Positions 31,017 to 38,642 of a stretch of DNA of 44,615 nucleotides are shown here, in pieces; within the stretch, counting starts at the first letter, position 1; the number at the start of each line of letters is the position of its first letter. The notes under the pieces were generated by a model. The model did not search any database, was not told where the DNA came from, and was given only the letters and a program-made list of their open reading frames with translations. This DNA comes from an uncultured Sutterella sp. (lineage in GTDB: Bacteria > Pseudomonadota > Gammaproteobacteria > Burkholderiales > Burkholderiaceae_F): contig UQNA01000018.1 of the NCBI GenBank assembly GCA_900542195.1, positions 1-44,615 on the forward strand. Direction: 5' to 3'. A program made the position numbers and the translations under genes.

Positions 31017-32064
31017 CGCTTAACTCCTCGACTTTGACGTTATTGGCTTTGATGAATTCAACGGCGGCTTGGTAATCGGCTTTTTCTCCCATCATTACCA
31101 GGGTGAGAGTACCGTAGCTTTCGCCTTGGACTTCATCGACTTGGCCGAGAAGAATGTTGAAGTCAAGATCGTATTTATGGCAAGCAGCGGAAAGAACCGG
31201 CTCCGTCGTATTAGATCCAACGAAGGTTAAGCGCAGGAGGTGCATTGGTCTGCCTTTAGAGTCCGTGCCTTGCATGAGCTTCTGAATCTTTTCTTTCATA
31301 GAAGCAGGGATGGTTCGTGCTGCTAAGGCGGTACCGAGCATAGCTTGCGTAACTTCATGCTGAGGATCGCGGAAAACGTCCAGAACGCTTCCTTCCTCAA
31401 CTACTTGACCTTTATTCATCACAACGACTCGATGGCAAATTTGCTTCACGACATCCATTTCATGAGTAATCATGACGATGGTTAGGCCGAGTTCTTGATT
31501 AATCTTTTTGAGAAGCTGCAAAGTAGCCTGAGTGGTCTCCGGGTCGAGCGCGGAGGTCGCTTCGTCGCTAAGAAGAATCTTCGGGTCAGAGGAAAGGGCA
31601 CGGGCAATACCGACTCTTTGTTTCTGACCGCCGGAGAGCTGCGAAGGATATTTGTTCGCATGTTCGGTTAAACCGACAAGCTCCAGCAAAGGTTCAACTT
31701 TCTTGCGGATATCTGCTTTACTGACGCCGGCAAGCTCCAAAGGCAACGCAACGTTGTCGAAAACCGTACGGGAAGAGAGAAGGTTGAAGTGTTGGAAAAT
31801 CATTCCAATCTGTCTTCTTTCTTTGCGCAGTTCTTCATCAGACATTTTTGTCAGATCTTTTCCGTCAACAATGACTGTCCCGGAAGTAGGTCTGTTCAGA
31901 AGGTTGATGCATCTGACCAAAGTGCTTTTTCCAGCACCGCTTCGGCCGATAATCCCGAAGATTTCTCCGGGCTTGATGCTGACGTTGACATCTTTGCAGG
32001 CGAAAAATTTATCCTTTCCGTCAGCAGTGTCATATTCCTGTGTTATGTGCTGTAGTTCAATCAT
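31006..32064 (-). CDS. metN: Methionine ABC transporter ATP-binding protein MetN
   Basis: 352 residues from the ATG at 32064 (MIELQHITQ). A TTG two codons earlier at 32070 is less likely because GGAA sits at the right distance for the ATG. Seen: Walker A GRSGAGKST at about 40-48, signature LSGGQKQRVGIARAL at about 141-155, Walker B LLSDEATSALDP at about 161-172 and the switch His in MITHEMDV. The C-terminal ~90 residues form the NIL (ACT-like) domain that binds methionine and inhibits transport when internal methionine is high. First gene of the metNI unit. Confidence 0.95.
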   Translation of the reverse strand: MIELQHITQEYDTADGKDKFFACKDVNVSIKPGEIFGIIGRSGAGKSTLVRCINLLNRPTSGTVIVDGKDLTKMSDEELRKERRQIGMIFQHFNLLSSRTVFDNVALPLELAGVSKADIRKKVEPLLELVGLTEHANKYPSQLSGGQKQRVGIARALSSDPKILLSDEATSALDPETTQATLQLLKKINQELGLTIVMITHEMDVVKQICHRVVVMNKGQVVEEGSVLDVFRDPQHEVTQAMLGTALAARTIPASMKEKIQKLMQGTDSKGRPMHLLRLTFVGSNTTEPVLSAACHKYDLDFNILLGQVDEVQGESYGTLTLVMMGEKADYQAAVEFIKANNVKVEELSDVI

Positions 32065-32104
32065 TGTCAAAATTCCAAATTCAGAGGCAAGCCTCGAGGT
32101 CCCG

Positions 32105-32141
32105 GTAAGGACAAATAGTTTCGTAAGCGGACAATAGTTGC
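32105..32141. repeat. Tandem 18/19-nt direct repeat upstream of metN
   Basis: GTAAGGACAAATAGTTTC at 32105-32122 is followed directly by GTAAGCGGACAATAGTTGC at 32123-32141. They share GTAAG and GACAA(A)TAGTT. The pair lies 41-77 nt upstream of the metN start, a normal place for a regulator or promoter element. A nearby GAGGC-AA-GCCTC arm pair (32082-32093) lies between it and the gene. Confidence 0.5.
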
Positions 32142-32518
32142 CTATCGGTTTAATTACCTGTTGAAAAAATTTGAAGACTCTAAGATTAGCCTCGAATTCT
32201 TAATTAAAACAAAAAGAAAGATACTTTTTTCATTGCACTTAGTGAATTTACGGGTTTGGAGTCTTGTGTTGGATAAAAACTTGCCTCTTTTCGTGGATGC
32301 AGATAACACAATAGAGAGAAAAGAAAACAAATGTTCAAAGAAGGCATTGCTCGAGAGAAGTTCGCTAACGAATAACGGTTAGAGGATTTCGTTACTCTGA
32401 GATTAATGTTTCTGGACAGCTGGTGATTGATTCAAGGGAGTGGTTTCAACATAATGAAAACACAGAGGGATCCCATATTGAAGTACATCATTTGACTATT
32501 TCAAGGAGCATTTTGGAT
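32142..32518. other. Gene-poor intergenic region between metN and the asparaginase gene
   Basis: About 380 bases without a credible gene. The frame at 32161-32382 starts with TTG, has no ribosome site and no recognisable protein character. The stretch 32161-32260 is AT-rich and should hold divergent promoters, but no clear -35/-10 pair was found. AAGGAG at 32503-32508 is the ribosome site for the next gene. Confidence 0.5.
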
Positions 32519-33640
32519 ATGAAACCTTCCAGACCTCTAACTATCGCGGCAGTTACTGTCGCATTATCAGCTTTCCTTGCTATGCCTGTAACGGCAGCCG
32601 AGTCTCCTGTTCCTGCAAAGAATGACACAGTTGTTAAAAACGAACTGCCCAATGTTGCTATCTTAGCCACAGGAGGCACTATTGCCAGTAAAGGAGCAGG
32701 CGCATTATCTCTGACGGATTATGGGGTAGGGGCAGGACAAAAGCCTGTTGGAGTCCAGCAATTAATTGATGCAGTTCCGGAAATACAAAAGTTCGCTAAT
32801 ATCAGCGGGGAACAGGTTTTCAATATCGGTAGTTCTAAATTATCTATAAAAGATTGGCTCAGACTAGCTAAACGAGTAAATGAACTTCTGAAAGACCCAA
32901 AACTTGATGGAATTGTAATAACCCATGGCACGGATACTCTTGAGGAAACTGCTTACTTCTTGAATTTGGTCACAAAGAGCAATAAGCCCGTAGTGCTGGT
33001 AGCTTCCATGCGCCCAGCAACAGCGTTGAGTGCTGACGGCCCGTTAAACCTTGTAAACGCTGTTGCTTTGGCAGCTGACAAGGCCGCTAAAGATAAAGGC
33101 GTAATGGTCGTTATGAATGATCAGATTTCACCTGCTTTCGGTGTTACTAAAACCAATTCTACAAACGTAGCCACCTTTAAGTGTCCGGATACCGGCTATC
33201 TGGGTTACATGCAAAATAACGTTCCCTACTTTGTTTCTACGCCTGCCAAAAAACATACGGTGAACTCAGAATTCGATGTTTCTGGTCTGGAAGATCTTCC
33301 AAGGGTAGACGTTAACTACGTCGTATTGGGCAGTGATGGTAAGTTGGTTGACGCAATGGTTGCCAATGGAGCTAAAGGAATTATTAATGCTGGCGTAGGA
33401 CATGCAAATATGCCTAATGACGTTAATAAGAGTTTGGCTTCCGCCGTTAAACAAGGAGTGGCAGTAGTTGCAGCTTCCCGAGTTGGGTCAGGTCTTATTA
33501 CGCCTTTGGGTAAATTTACCAAGGAAGGTTATGTAACTGCGATGATGCACAATCCTCAGAAAGCCAGAATCCTTCTCATGTTAGCTCTTACAAAGACGCA
33601 AGATCCAAAGGAAATTCAACGTATATTTAATGAATATTGA
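32519..33640 (+). CDS. ansB: Periplasmic L-asparaginase, type II
   Basis: 373 residues from the ATG at 32519 (MKPSRPL); the frame continues upstream to 32423 but that part precedes the signal peptide and ribosome site. The signal peptide ends around MPVTAAES. Seen: the first catalytic motif VAILATGGTIASKG at about 43-56 (nucleophile Thr), the second ITHGTDTLEETAYFL at about 138-152 (Thr-Asp-Lys relay), MRPATALSADGPLNL at about 172-186. It hydrolyses asparagine to aspartate and ammonia in the periplasm. Aspartate can be deaminated to fumarate, which suits the respiratory genes downstream. A CapA-family gene follows after 18 nt. Confidence 0.95.
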   Translation: MKPSRPLTIAAVTVALSAFLAMPVTAAESPVPAKNDTVVKNELPNVAILATGGTIASKGAGALSLTDYGVGAGQKPVGVQQLIDAVPEIQKFANISGEQVFNIGSSKLSIKDWLRLAKRVNELLKDPKLDGIVITHGTDTLEETAYFLNLVTKSNKPVVLVASMRPATALSADGPLNLVNAVALAADKAAKDKGVMVVMNDQISPAFGVTKTNSTNVATFKCPDTGYLGYMQNNVPYFVSTPAKKHTVNSEFDVSGLEDLPRVDVNYVVLGSDGKLVDAMVANGAKGIINAGVGHANMPNDVNKSLASAVKQGVAVVAASRVGSGLITPLGKFTKEGYVTAMMHNPQKARILLMLALTKTQDPKEIQRIFNEY

Positions 33641-33658
33641 TCCCAAAGGAAAGTCCTC

Positions 33659-34954
33659 ATGAAAGTATCTTTTATAGCTTCTGGCGACAGCTTTATTACT
33701 AGACACGTCGCCGAATGTGGTTACCCAGGTTTTGATGAAATTCAAAGCTTAATTAAGTCACATGATGTTAGCTTTGCCAATCTTGAAATGACTTTTCATC
33801 GTCAAGAAGGTTATCCTGCTGCAACGAGCGGCGGCACATGGGCAATGACTGATCCCACGATGCTTGATGACATGCTGCGTTATGGATTCAATATTTTTAA
33901 CACAGCCAATAATCACTCCGGAGATTTTGGTCAAGAAGGGGTGAGTGCAACTATTCGTCACTTGAATGAAAGAAAGATGTGTTTTACCGGTACCGGTAAC
34001 ACATTACAGGAAGCTTCTCGAGCTTGTTATTTAGAGACTCGGCATGCCAGAGTTGCCTTGATTGGTGTTACTGCCACTTTAGATCCTGCTGCAATTGCAG
34101 GAGGGCAGGGAGCAGATATGATCGGCCGTCCGGGATTAAATCCATTGCGCTTCCGGACCGTACACCATGTGAATGCCGAGCATTTCGCAATGGCGAAAAC
34201 TCTTTCAGATATTTCTCAGATCAACGCTAGAACTGAACAGAAGATTCGCAATGGCTATTTGCCGCCCTTCCCGGAAGGCACTCTTCCATTAGGAAATATG
34301 AATTTCATGCTTACCGAAGGGGATGAGTACAACGAAACCATTCCGAATCCAAAAGACGTTGAAAGAACGGTCAAAGAAATTGAAGAGGCACGCCGTCAGG
34401 CTGATATCGTTATTGTGAGTGTTCATGCACATGAAATGAAGGGCGCTGACTCACAGGTAGCGGCAGAGTTTGTAGAAAGATTTGCCAAGGCTTGCATCGA
34501 TGCGGGAGCCAGCGTAGTAATCGGCCATGGCCCTCATGAGCTCCGCGGTATTGAGGTCTACAAAGGCGGAGTAATTTTCTACAGCTTAGGAAACTTCATT
34601 TTCCAAACTGAAACTGTTGAAAGACAGCCCTTTGATGCCTTCCACGGTAAGAATCTTCCGATAGATACGAAGATTGGTGCCTATATGGATCACAGAAGCA
34701 AGAACGGAACTAAGGGTTATATCGTTCAAGAAAATATTTGGCGCTCGATTTTGCCCTCATGGGAAGTTGAAGACGGAAAGGTAAAGAATGTTGTGCTCCA
34801 TCCGATCGATTTAGCTCAGAAGGGGACGAGATCACAACGTGGTATCCCATCTCTGTCCGGATCAGAGGAAACTTTGAAGCACATTCAAAAACTCTCCGAA
34901 CCTTACGGAACAAAAATAGAGATTAAAGACGGAAAAGGCTATCTTGTTTTGTAA
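33659..34954 (+). CDS. CapA-family metallophosphatase-like protein
   Basis: 431 residues of the CapA/PgsA fold, related to calcineurin-like phosphoesterases. Seen: IASGDSFITR at about 6-15, ANLEMTF at about 39-45, FNTANNHSGDFG at about 79-90, VSVHAHEMKG near 258 and IGHGPHELRGIE near 289, which together form the metal-site scaffold of the family. In Bacillus the CapA homologue is needed for poly-gamma-glutamate capsule, but the other genes (capB, capC) are not here. There is no signal peptide or membrane anchor, unlike the capsule proteins, so this may be a cytosolic member with another substrate. Co-directional with ansB. Confidence 0.85.
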   Translation: MKVSFIASGDSFITRHVAECGYPGFDEIQSLIKSHDVSFANLEMTFHRQEGYPAATSGGTWAMTDPTMLDDMLRYGFNIFNTANNHSGDFGQEGVSATIRHLNERKMCFTGTGNTLQEASRACYLETRHARVALIGVTATLDPAAIAGGQGADMIGRPGLNPLRFRTVHHVNAEHFAMAKTLSDISQINARTEQKIRNGYLPPFPEGTLPLGNMNFMLTEGDEYNETIPNPKDVERTVKEIEEARRQADIVIVSVHAHEMKGADSQVAAEFVERFAKACIDAGASVVIGHGPHELRGIEVYKGGVIFYSLGNFIFQTETVERQPFDAFHGKNLPIDTKIGAYMDHRSKNGTKGYIVQENIWRSILPSWEVEDGKVKNVVLHPIDLAQKGTRSQRGIPSLSGSEETLKHIQKLSEPYGTKIEIKDGKGYLVL

Positions 34955-35015
34955 GTCGTAAATATAAGATCTCTTTGTAGAGTTAAAAAAAGCAAATTCC
35001 ATAACCTCCTTGCTC

Positions 35016-35057
35016 AATCCGGTGAAGACGATGATTTTGAATTCTCTTCACCGGATT
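35016..35057 (+). terminator. Terminator after the CapA-family gene
   Basis: AATCCGGTGAAGA (35016-35028) pairs perfectly with TCTTCACCGGATT (35045-35057) over 13 bp; the 16-nt loop is AT-rich and the right side runs into ACTTTTCTTATTTCTT. Confidence 0.85.
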
Positions 35058-35705
35058 ACTTTTCTTATTTCTTCTATAGCTTCTTTGATAGAACACGACT
35101 CTTGCTAAACAGGTTTACTTCTTCAAACGGCATTTCACTAGACTCTAGGTGGCTGGTATTCACGATTCTTCTAAGTTGAGCTTAAGCATCCGCATTCCAG
35201 AGTCATTTACTAATAGTTGACTTCCTGCTTTCAAGGTTCCGTATACGATAAAGCGGATCATCATTATGTAAATGACGTGTTTTCTCAAGGCAGGAAAACA
35301 CTTAAATAGAAGTTAAAGTTTTTTCCGTTTTTCAATGCCCAATCTCTCTCTATAACTCCCCTTATTTGTTTCCTTAATCCATAAGAATCAACGTGTTGTT
35401 TGTTATTCCGTAACTGTTTGTATTTCCAATTCATTACTTAAAACGTAATAAAAAGGTGACCCAGGATATTGATTGAAACAGGCCAAAAATTGATACTGGC
35501 AGTATCAGACAAGGGGTATTACAGGTCTGGCTCTAGCCTCTTCGGAAGCTAATTTTGAAACGTTAAAGTTTTGCCAGTTCTTTCCAAGATCTAAGACCGT
35601 AATCCAATCATCACAGCGACATTGCGGTAAAGATCTGCTGTCCTACGACAGTCATTAGAGGGCCGGCGAATCAAATTACAAATCAACCTCAAAAAGGAGA
35701 TTTTC
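35058..35705. other. Long intergenic region upstream of the DcuC-family gene
   Basis: About 650 bases without a credible gene on either strand. It contains a possible weak promoter (TTGACT at 35217 with TATACG at 35242, spacing 19), TTCCTGC and GCAGGAA about 65 nt apart near 35222 and 35291, a perfect 7+7 operator-like palindrome at 35491-35507, and the AAGGAG ribosome site at 35694-35699. The length suggests multi-site regulation or a small RNA. Confidence 0.5.
35491..35507. promoter_or_regulatory. Operator-like palindrome TGATACTGGCAGTATCA
   Basis: Perfect 7-bp arms around GGC, about 200 nt before the DcuC-family start codon. The symmetry suits a homodimeric regulator. It is not an FNR site (TTGAT-N4-ATCAA), because the half-site spacing is too large. 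Confidence 0.45.
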
Positions 35706-36977
35706 ATGACTATGTTGATTGCTGCCGTGATCGTCGCCGTGATGGTCTGGGCACTGATTAAAAAATATGAAACTAGGATGGTTCTTATCGCAGGCGGCCT
35801 GGCGCTTGCTTGTCTTGCAGCTGATCCGCTGGAACCACTTAAATCCTTTTCCGCTTCCATGAAGCAAGCAAAGATTTTTGAAGTCATTATTTCTTGTATG
35901 GGCTTCGCAGCAGTCATCAAGCTTACAGGATGCCATACTCATCTTATCGCTTTCTTCGTAAAACTCCTTAAGAAGGCTGGTCCATTCGTTATCGTTGGTG
36001 CTGCTTTAGCAACAATGGTAGTTAACAGTGCTATTCCTTCGGCTGCAGGTACTTCTGCAGCAGTGGGCACAATCTTGATTCCTCTTTTGATGGCTGCTAG
36101 GGTTCCGGCGCCAATTGCTGCCGCGACAATTATGGCTGGTTTATATGGCGGTAACTTGAATCCGGGTCATGTTCATCCTACCATTGTGGCCGAGTTGGCA
36201 GGTAAGACCGGTGTTGACTTCGTTTCTCTGGTTTACTTTCCATTGATTTCTTCAGTAGTTGTTGCCTCTTGTGTTTTGATTGGTCTTTCTTACTACATGA
36301 GAAAGAAAGGACTTTATCAGGATGCAGAGTTAGAAGAAGGCGCTGGAGAACTCCCGGCTGATTTCAAGCCTAACATCTTCTTGGCTATTGTTCCTCTTCT
36401 TCCTTTGGCAATCCTTATGCTGGGTAACTTTGGCTACGTTAAGTTCCTTAAGATGCCTGTTTCCCATGCCATGATTATTGGTGCTGTTATTGCTATGCTG
36501 GCAACAAGAACCGGCCCCGGAAGCATTACAAAGACTTTCTTTAAAGGCATGGGCGATGCATTCGGATCTATCTTCGGCATCATCATCGCAGCTAATATCT
36601 TCGTTGCGGGCTTGAAATCTTGCGGCATCATCAAGGCTCTGATTGATTACATGTCTGGTTCTCCAATGATTGCCAAAGCAGCTTCTGTAGTAGGTCCGTT
36701 CTTCGTCGCTGTACTGTCAGGTTCTGGTGAAGCCGCTTCCATCGCCTTCAACAATGCTGTAAGTGCACATGCTCCTCAATTCGGTTTGGAAATCATGAAT
36801 ATGGGTGCTATGACAGTTTTGTCCGGTGGCATCGGTCGTTCTCTTTCTCCAGTTGCAGGCGCCATGATTATTTGTGCAGGAATCGCTAAGGTTTCTCCAA
36901 TCGCAGTTACTCGCTGGATTTGCATCCCAATGCTTTGCGCTTTGGCAACAGCAACTTTCATTCTCTATGTTCTTTAA
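35706..36977 (+). CDS. DcuC-family anaerobic C4-dicarboxylate carrier
   Basis: 423 residues, about 11-12 membrane helices, a little shorter than E. coli DcuC (461). Seen: the MTMLIAAVIVAVMVWALIKK start, VNSAIPSAAGTSAAVGTILI at about 102-121 (a Ser/Gly-rich re-entrant region typical of the ion-transporter superfamily), LYGGNLNPGHVHPTIVAELA at about 146-165 and SGSGEAASIAFNNA near residue 338. DcuC exports succinate and exchanges C4-dicarboxylates in anaerobic cells. Some family members carry other substrates, so the exact one is unproven. The M20 peptidase follows after 14 nt, suggesting that imported or exported compounds relate to amino-acid use. Confidence 0.85.
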   Translation: MTMLIAAVIVAVMVWALIKKYETRMVLIAGGLALACLAADPLEPLKSFSASMKQAKIFEVIISCMGFAAVIKLTGCHTHLIAFFVKLLKKAGPFVIVGAALATMVVNSAIPSAAGTSAAVGTILIPLLMAARVPAPIAAATIMAGLYGGNLNPGHVHPTIVAELAGKTGVDFVSLVYFPLISSVVVASCVLIGLSYYMRKKGLYQDAELEEGAGELPADFKPNIFLAIVPLLPLAILMLGNFGYVKFLKMPVSHAMIIGAVIAMLATRTGPGSITKTFFKGMGDAFGSIFGIIIAANIFVAGLKSCGIIKALIDYMSGSPMIAKAASVVGPFFVAVLSGSGEAASIAFNNAVSAHAPQFGLEIMNMGAMTVLSGGIGRSLSPVAGAMIICAGIAKVSPIAVTRWICIPMLCALATATFILYVL

Positions 36978-36991
36978 ATTGGAGAATATGA

Positions 36992-38122
36992 ATGCAAAAT
37001 ACGCCTATTGTTCAAGAATTTTTAGAACTAGTTAAGCTGCCGGTTCATTCAAAAGACGAAAGAATCATTGCTGACGTCGTGAAGAAAAAACTCGAAGAGA
37101 TTGGATTCTCCGTGGTTGAAGACGGCACAGCTGAAAAGGTCGGAGGTAATACAGGCAATCTCATCGCTCGTCTGCCGGGAAAACCGAATGTTCCTACAGT
37201 GCTCTTTTCCGCGCATTTGGATAGAGTTCGGAATCCAGGAAAAATCACACCTGTTTTTGATGAGGAAAATGGCATGATCAAGAGTGATGGAACCACTATC
37301 CTTGCTGCAGATGATGTTTCCGGTCTAGTTTCTATTATGGACGGAGTAAGAAGACTGAAAGCATCCGGCAAACCTCACGGCGACTTAGAAGTAGTGTTTT
37401 CTGTTTGTGAAGAAATGGCTGTAATCGGTGCTAAAGAGCTGAATTTCCCGGAACTGAAGGCTAAATTCGGTTATGTTCTCGATTGTCCTGGAAGAATTGG
37501 CCGCATTGTTAAGCAGGCTCCGACGAAATGCAAAATTATCGTGACGGTCAAAGGGATTAAGGCTCACGCAGGCAACGAACCTGAGAAAGGCTTGAATGCG
37601 ATTAAAGTAGCTGCTCATGCCTTAGCTCAGGTACCTGAAGGAAGAATTTCTTCTAACGTTACTTCTAATTTCGGCATGATTAAAGGCGGTTCGGGTACCA
37701 ATGTCGTATGTGATGAAGTCGTTATTACCGGAGAGGCTCGAGGAACCGATGATAAAGAGCTGGAAGAATACTTGCAGCAGGTACGTAAAGTGTTTGAAGA
37801 GACAGCTCAAAAATTCAACACTACGATTGATGTATCCATTACAACGCTTTATCACACCTTTAATGTTCCTGAAGATTCAGAAGTGATTGAAACTGTGAAG
37901 AAAGCTCTGAAGAAACAAGATATTGAAGGATTCTGTCAGAAAGGCGGCGGAGGCAGCGATGGAAATCACTATAACCGTCATGGAATCCCAACAGTTGTAC
38001 TGGCTCTGGGATATTCAAAGAACCATACTAACGCTGAACAAATCATCGTTGAGGACTTAGAGAAAGCCGGAAAACTAGTGGAGGATATTATTTCGGAAGT
38101 GTATGAAAAATATTCCGGATAG
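36992..38122 (+). CDS. M20-family metallopeptidase, PepT-like
   Basis: 376 residues. Two-zinc aminopeptidase fold. Seen: FSAHLDRVR at about 70-78 (His and Asp of HxD), LAADDVSGLVSIMDG at about 101-115 (bridging Asp), VCEEMAVIGAKEL at about 137-149 (Glu-Glu: general base and ligand), LDCPGRIG at about 161-168, a dimerisation domain at about 180-290 and the last ligand in SKNHTNAEQI near residue 351. Cytosolic, no signal. PepT removes N-terminal residues from tripeptides; relatives act on dipeptides or acylated amino acids. The ATG at 36992 follows GGAG; an overlapping ATG at 36988 is out of frame. Ends with a strong terminator. Confidence 0.9.
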   Translation: MQNTPIVQEFLELVKLPVHSKDERIIADVVKKKLEEIGFSVVEDGTAEKVGGNTGNLIARLPGKPNVPTVLFSAHLDRVRNPGKITPVFDEENGMIKSDGTTILAADDVSGLVSIMDGVRRLKASGKPHGDLEVVFSVCEEMAVIGAKELNFPELKAKFGYVLDCPGRIGRIVKQAPTKCKIIVTVKGIKAHAGNEPEKGLNAIKVAAHALAQVPEGRISSNVTSNFGMIKGGSGTNVVCDEVVITGEARGTDDKELEEYLQQVRKVFEETAQKFNTTIDVSITTLYHTFNVPEDSEVIETVKKALKKQDIEGFCQKGGGGSDGNHYNRHGIPTVVLALGYSKNHTNAEQIIVEDLEKAGKLVEDIISEVYEKYSG

Positions 38123-38148
38123 ATAACGTAGCCGCTTCTGGCTTATAG

Positions 38149-38190
38149 GGCTGTAGGCCTCTGATCGAAAGAGTCCTACAGCCTTTTCTT
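38149..38190 (+). terminator. Terminator after the M20 peptidase
   Basis: GGCTGTAGG (38149-38157) pairs with CCTACAGCC (38175-38183), 17-nt loop, followed by TTTTCTTTT. Confidence 0.88.
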
Positions 38191-38207
38191 TTGCTTATGC
38201 TTTCCGC

Positions 38208-38231
38208 AAAAAAGAACCGCCATTATGGCGG
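38208..38231 (-). terminator. Terminator for the minus-strand reductase operon
   Basis: CCGCCA-TTA-TGGCGG (38217-38231). Read on the minus strand it is followed by TTCTTTTTT (38216-38208), about 60 nt beyond the cytochrome stop codon. Confidence 0.82.
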
Positions 38232-38292
38232 CAAGGAGGATCTCGCTGAGAGGAAAGGGTCGGCGAAAGCGTCGGCCCCCTCCTAAAAGATA

Positions 38293-38631
38293 CTAAGGAG
38301 TCTTATAACCGAACTTGTGGCATTGATCGCATGTCAAAACCGATGGTTCATGCTGCTTGTGGCAGTCACCACAGGGCTGAGACTCGCTGTGGCCGTAATG
38401 TGGATTAGGCTTGAGTCCGGCAGTCTTTTGTTTGACGGCATCCCTGCTGACATGACATGTAAGACAAACAGATTCATCGGGAACTTCTCTAGGTCTGGTT
38501 TGACCGTGACAAGTGTCACACTGCATATTCATCTGTGCATGTTTGCCATGGAGCTGTACCTGCGCCGATGCATTCCAGGAAAAGATCAGCAAGCCGGATA
38601 CGCACAGAGCCTGAAAAATTCTGACATTCAT
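38293..38631 (-). CDS. Periplasmic tetrahaem cytochrome c
   Basis: 112 residues with signal peptide ending SWNASA (cleavage after about 23). Four CxxCH haem sites at about residues 38-42, 56-60, 87-91 and 101-105, plus extra His residues (LHGKHAQM, PHYGHSE) able to act as second axial ligands. Size and spacing match the N-terminal haem domain of Shewanella flavocytochrome c3 (fumarate reductase), here a separate protein. It should take electrons from a quinol-oxidising membrane cytochrome and pass them to the flavoprotein encoded 11 nt upstream. AGGAG lies 8 nt before its ATG. Last gene of the operon. Confidence 0.93.
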   Translation of the reverse strand: MNVRIFQALCVSGLLIFSWNASAQVQLHGKHAQMNMQCDTCHGQTRPREVPDESVCLTCHVSRDAVKQKTAGLKPNPHYGHSESQPCGDCHKQHEPSVLTCDQCHKFGYKTP

Positions 38632-38642
38632 TCAATGAACTC

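Noticed and set aside
32062..32070. TTGACA next to the metN start read as a -35 box
   Set aside because: It overlaps the start codon itself and would drive transcription from inside the gene.
32161..32382. 73-codon ORF between metN and the asparaginase gene
   Set aside because: TTG start without a ribosome site, Lys/Leu-rich composition expected of AT-rich noncoding DNA, no recognised pattern.
35473..35508. Possible FNR box or promoter with TTGAAA before the DcuC-family gene
   Set aside because: Half-site spacing does not fit FNR, and no -10 box lies 16-18 nt after TTGAAA.
38230..38285. G/C-rich stretch with AGGAGG and CCTCCT considered a second terminator or riboswitch
   Set aside because: Arms are short and far apart, and the internal GTCGGC copies are direct, not inverted; the clear terminator is the neighbouring hairpin at 38217-38231.
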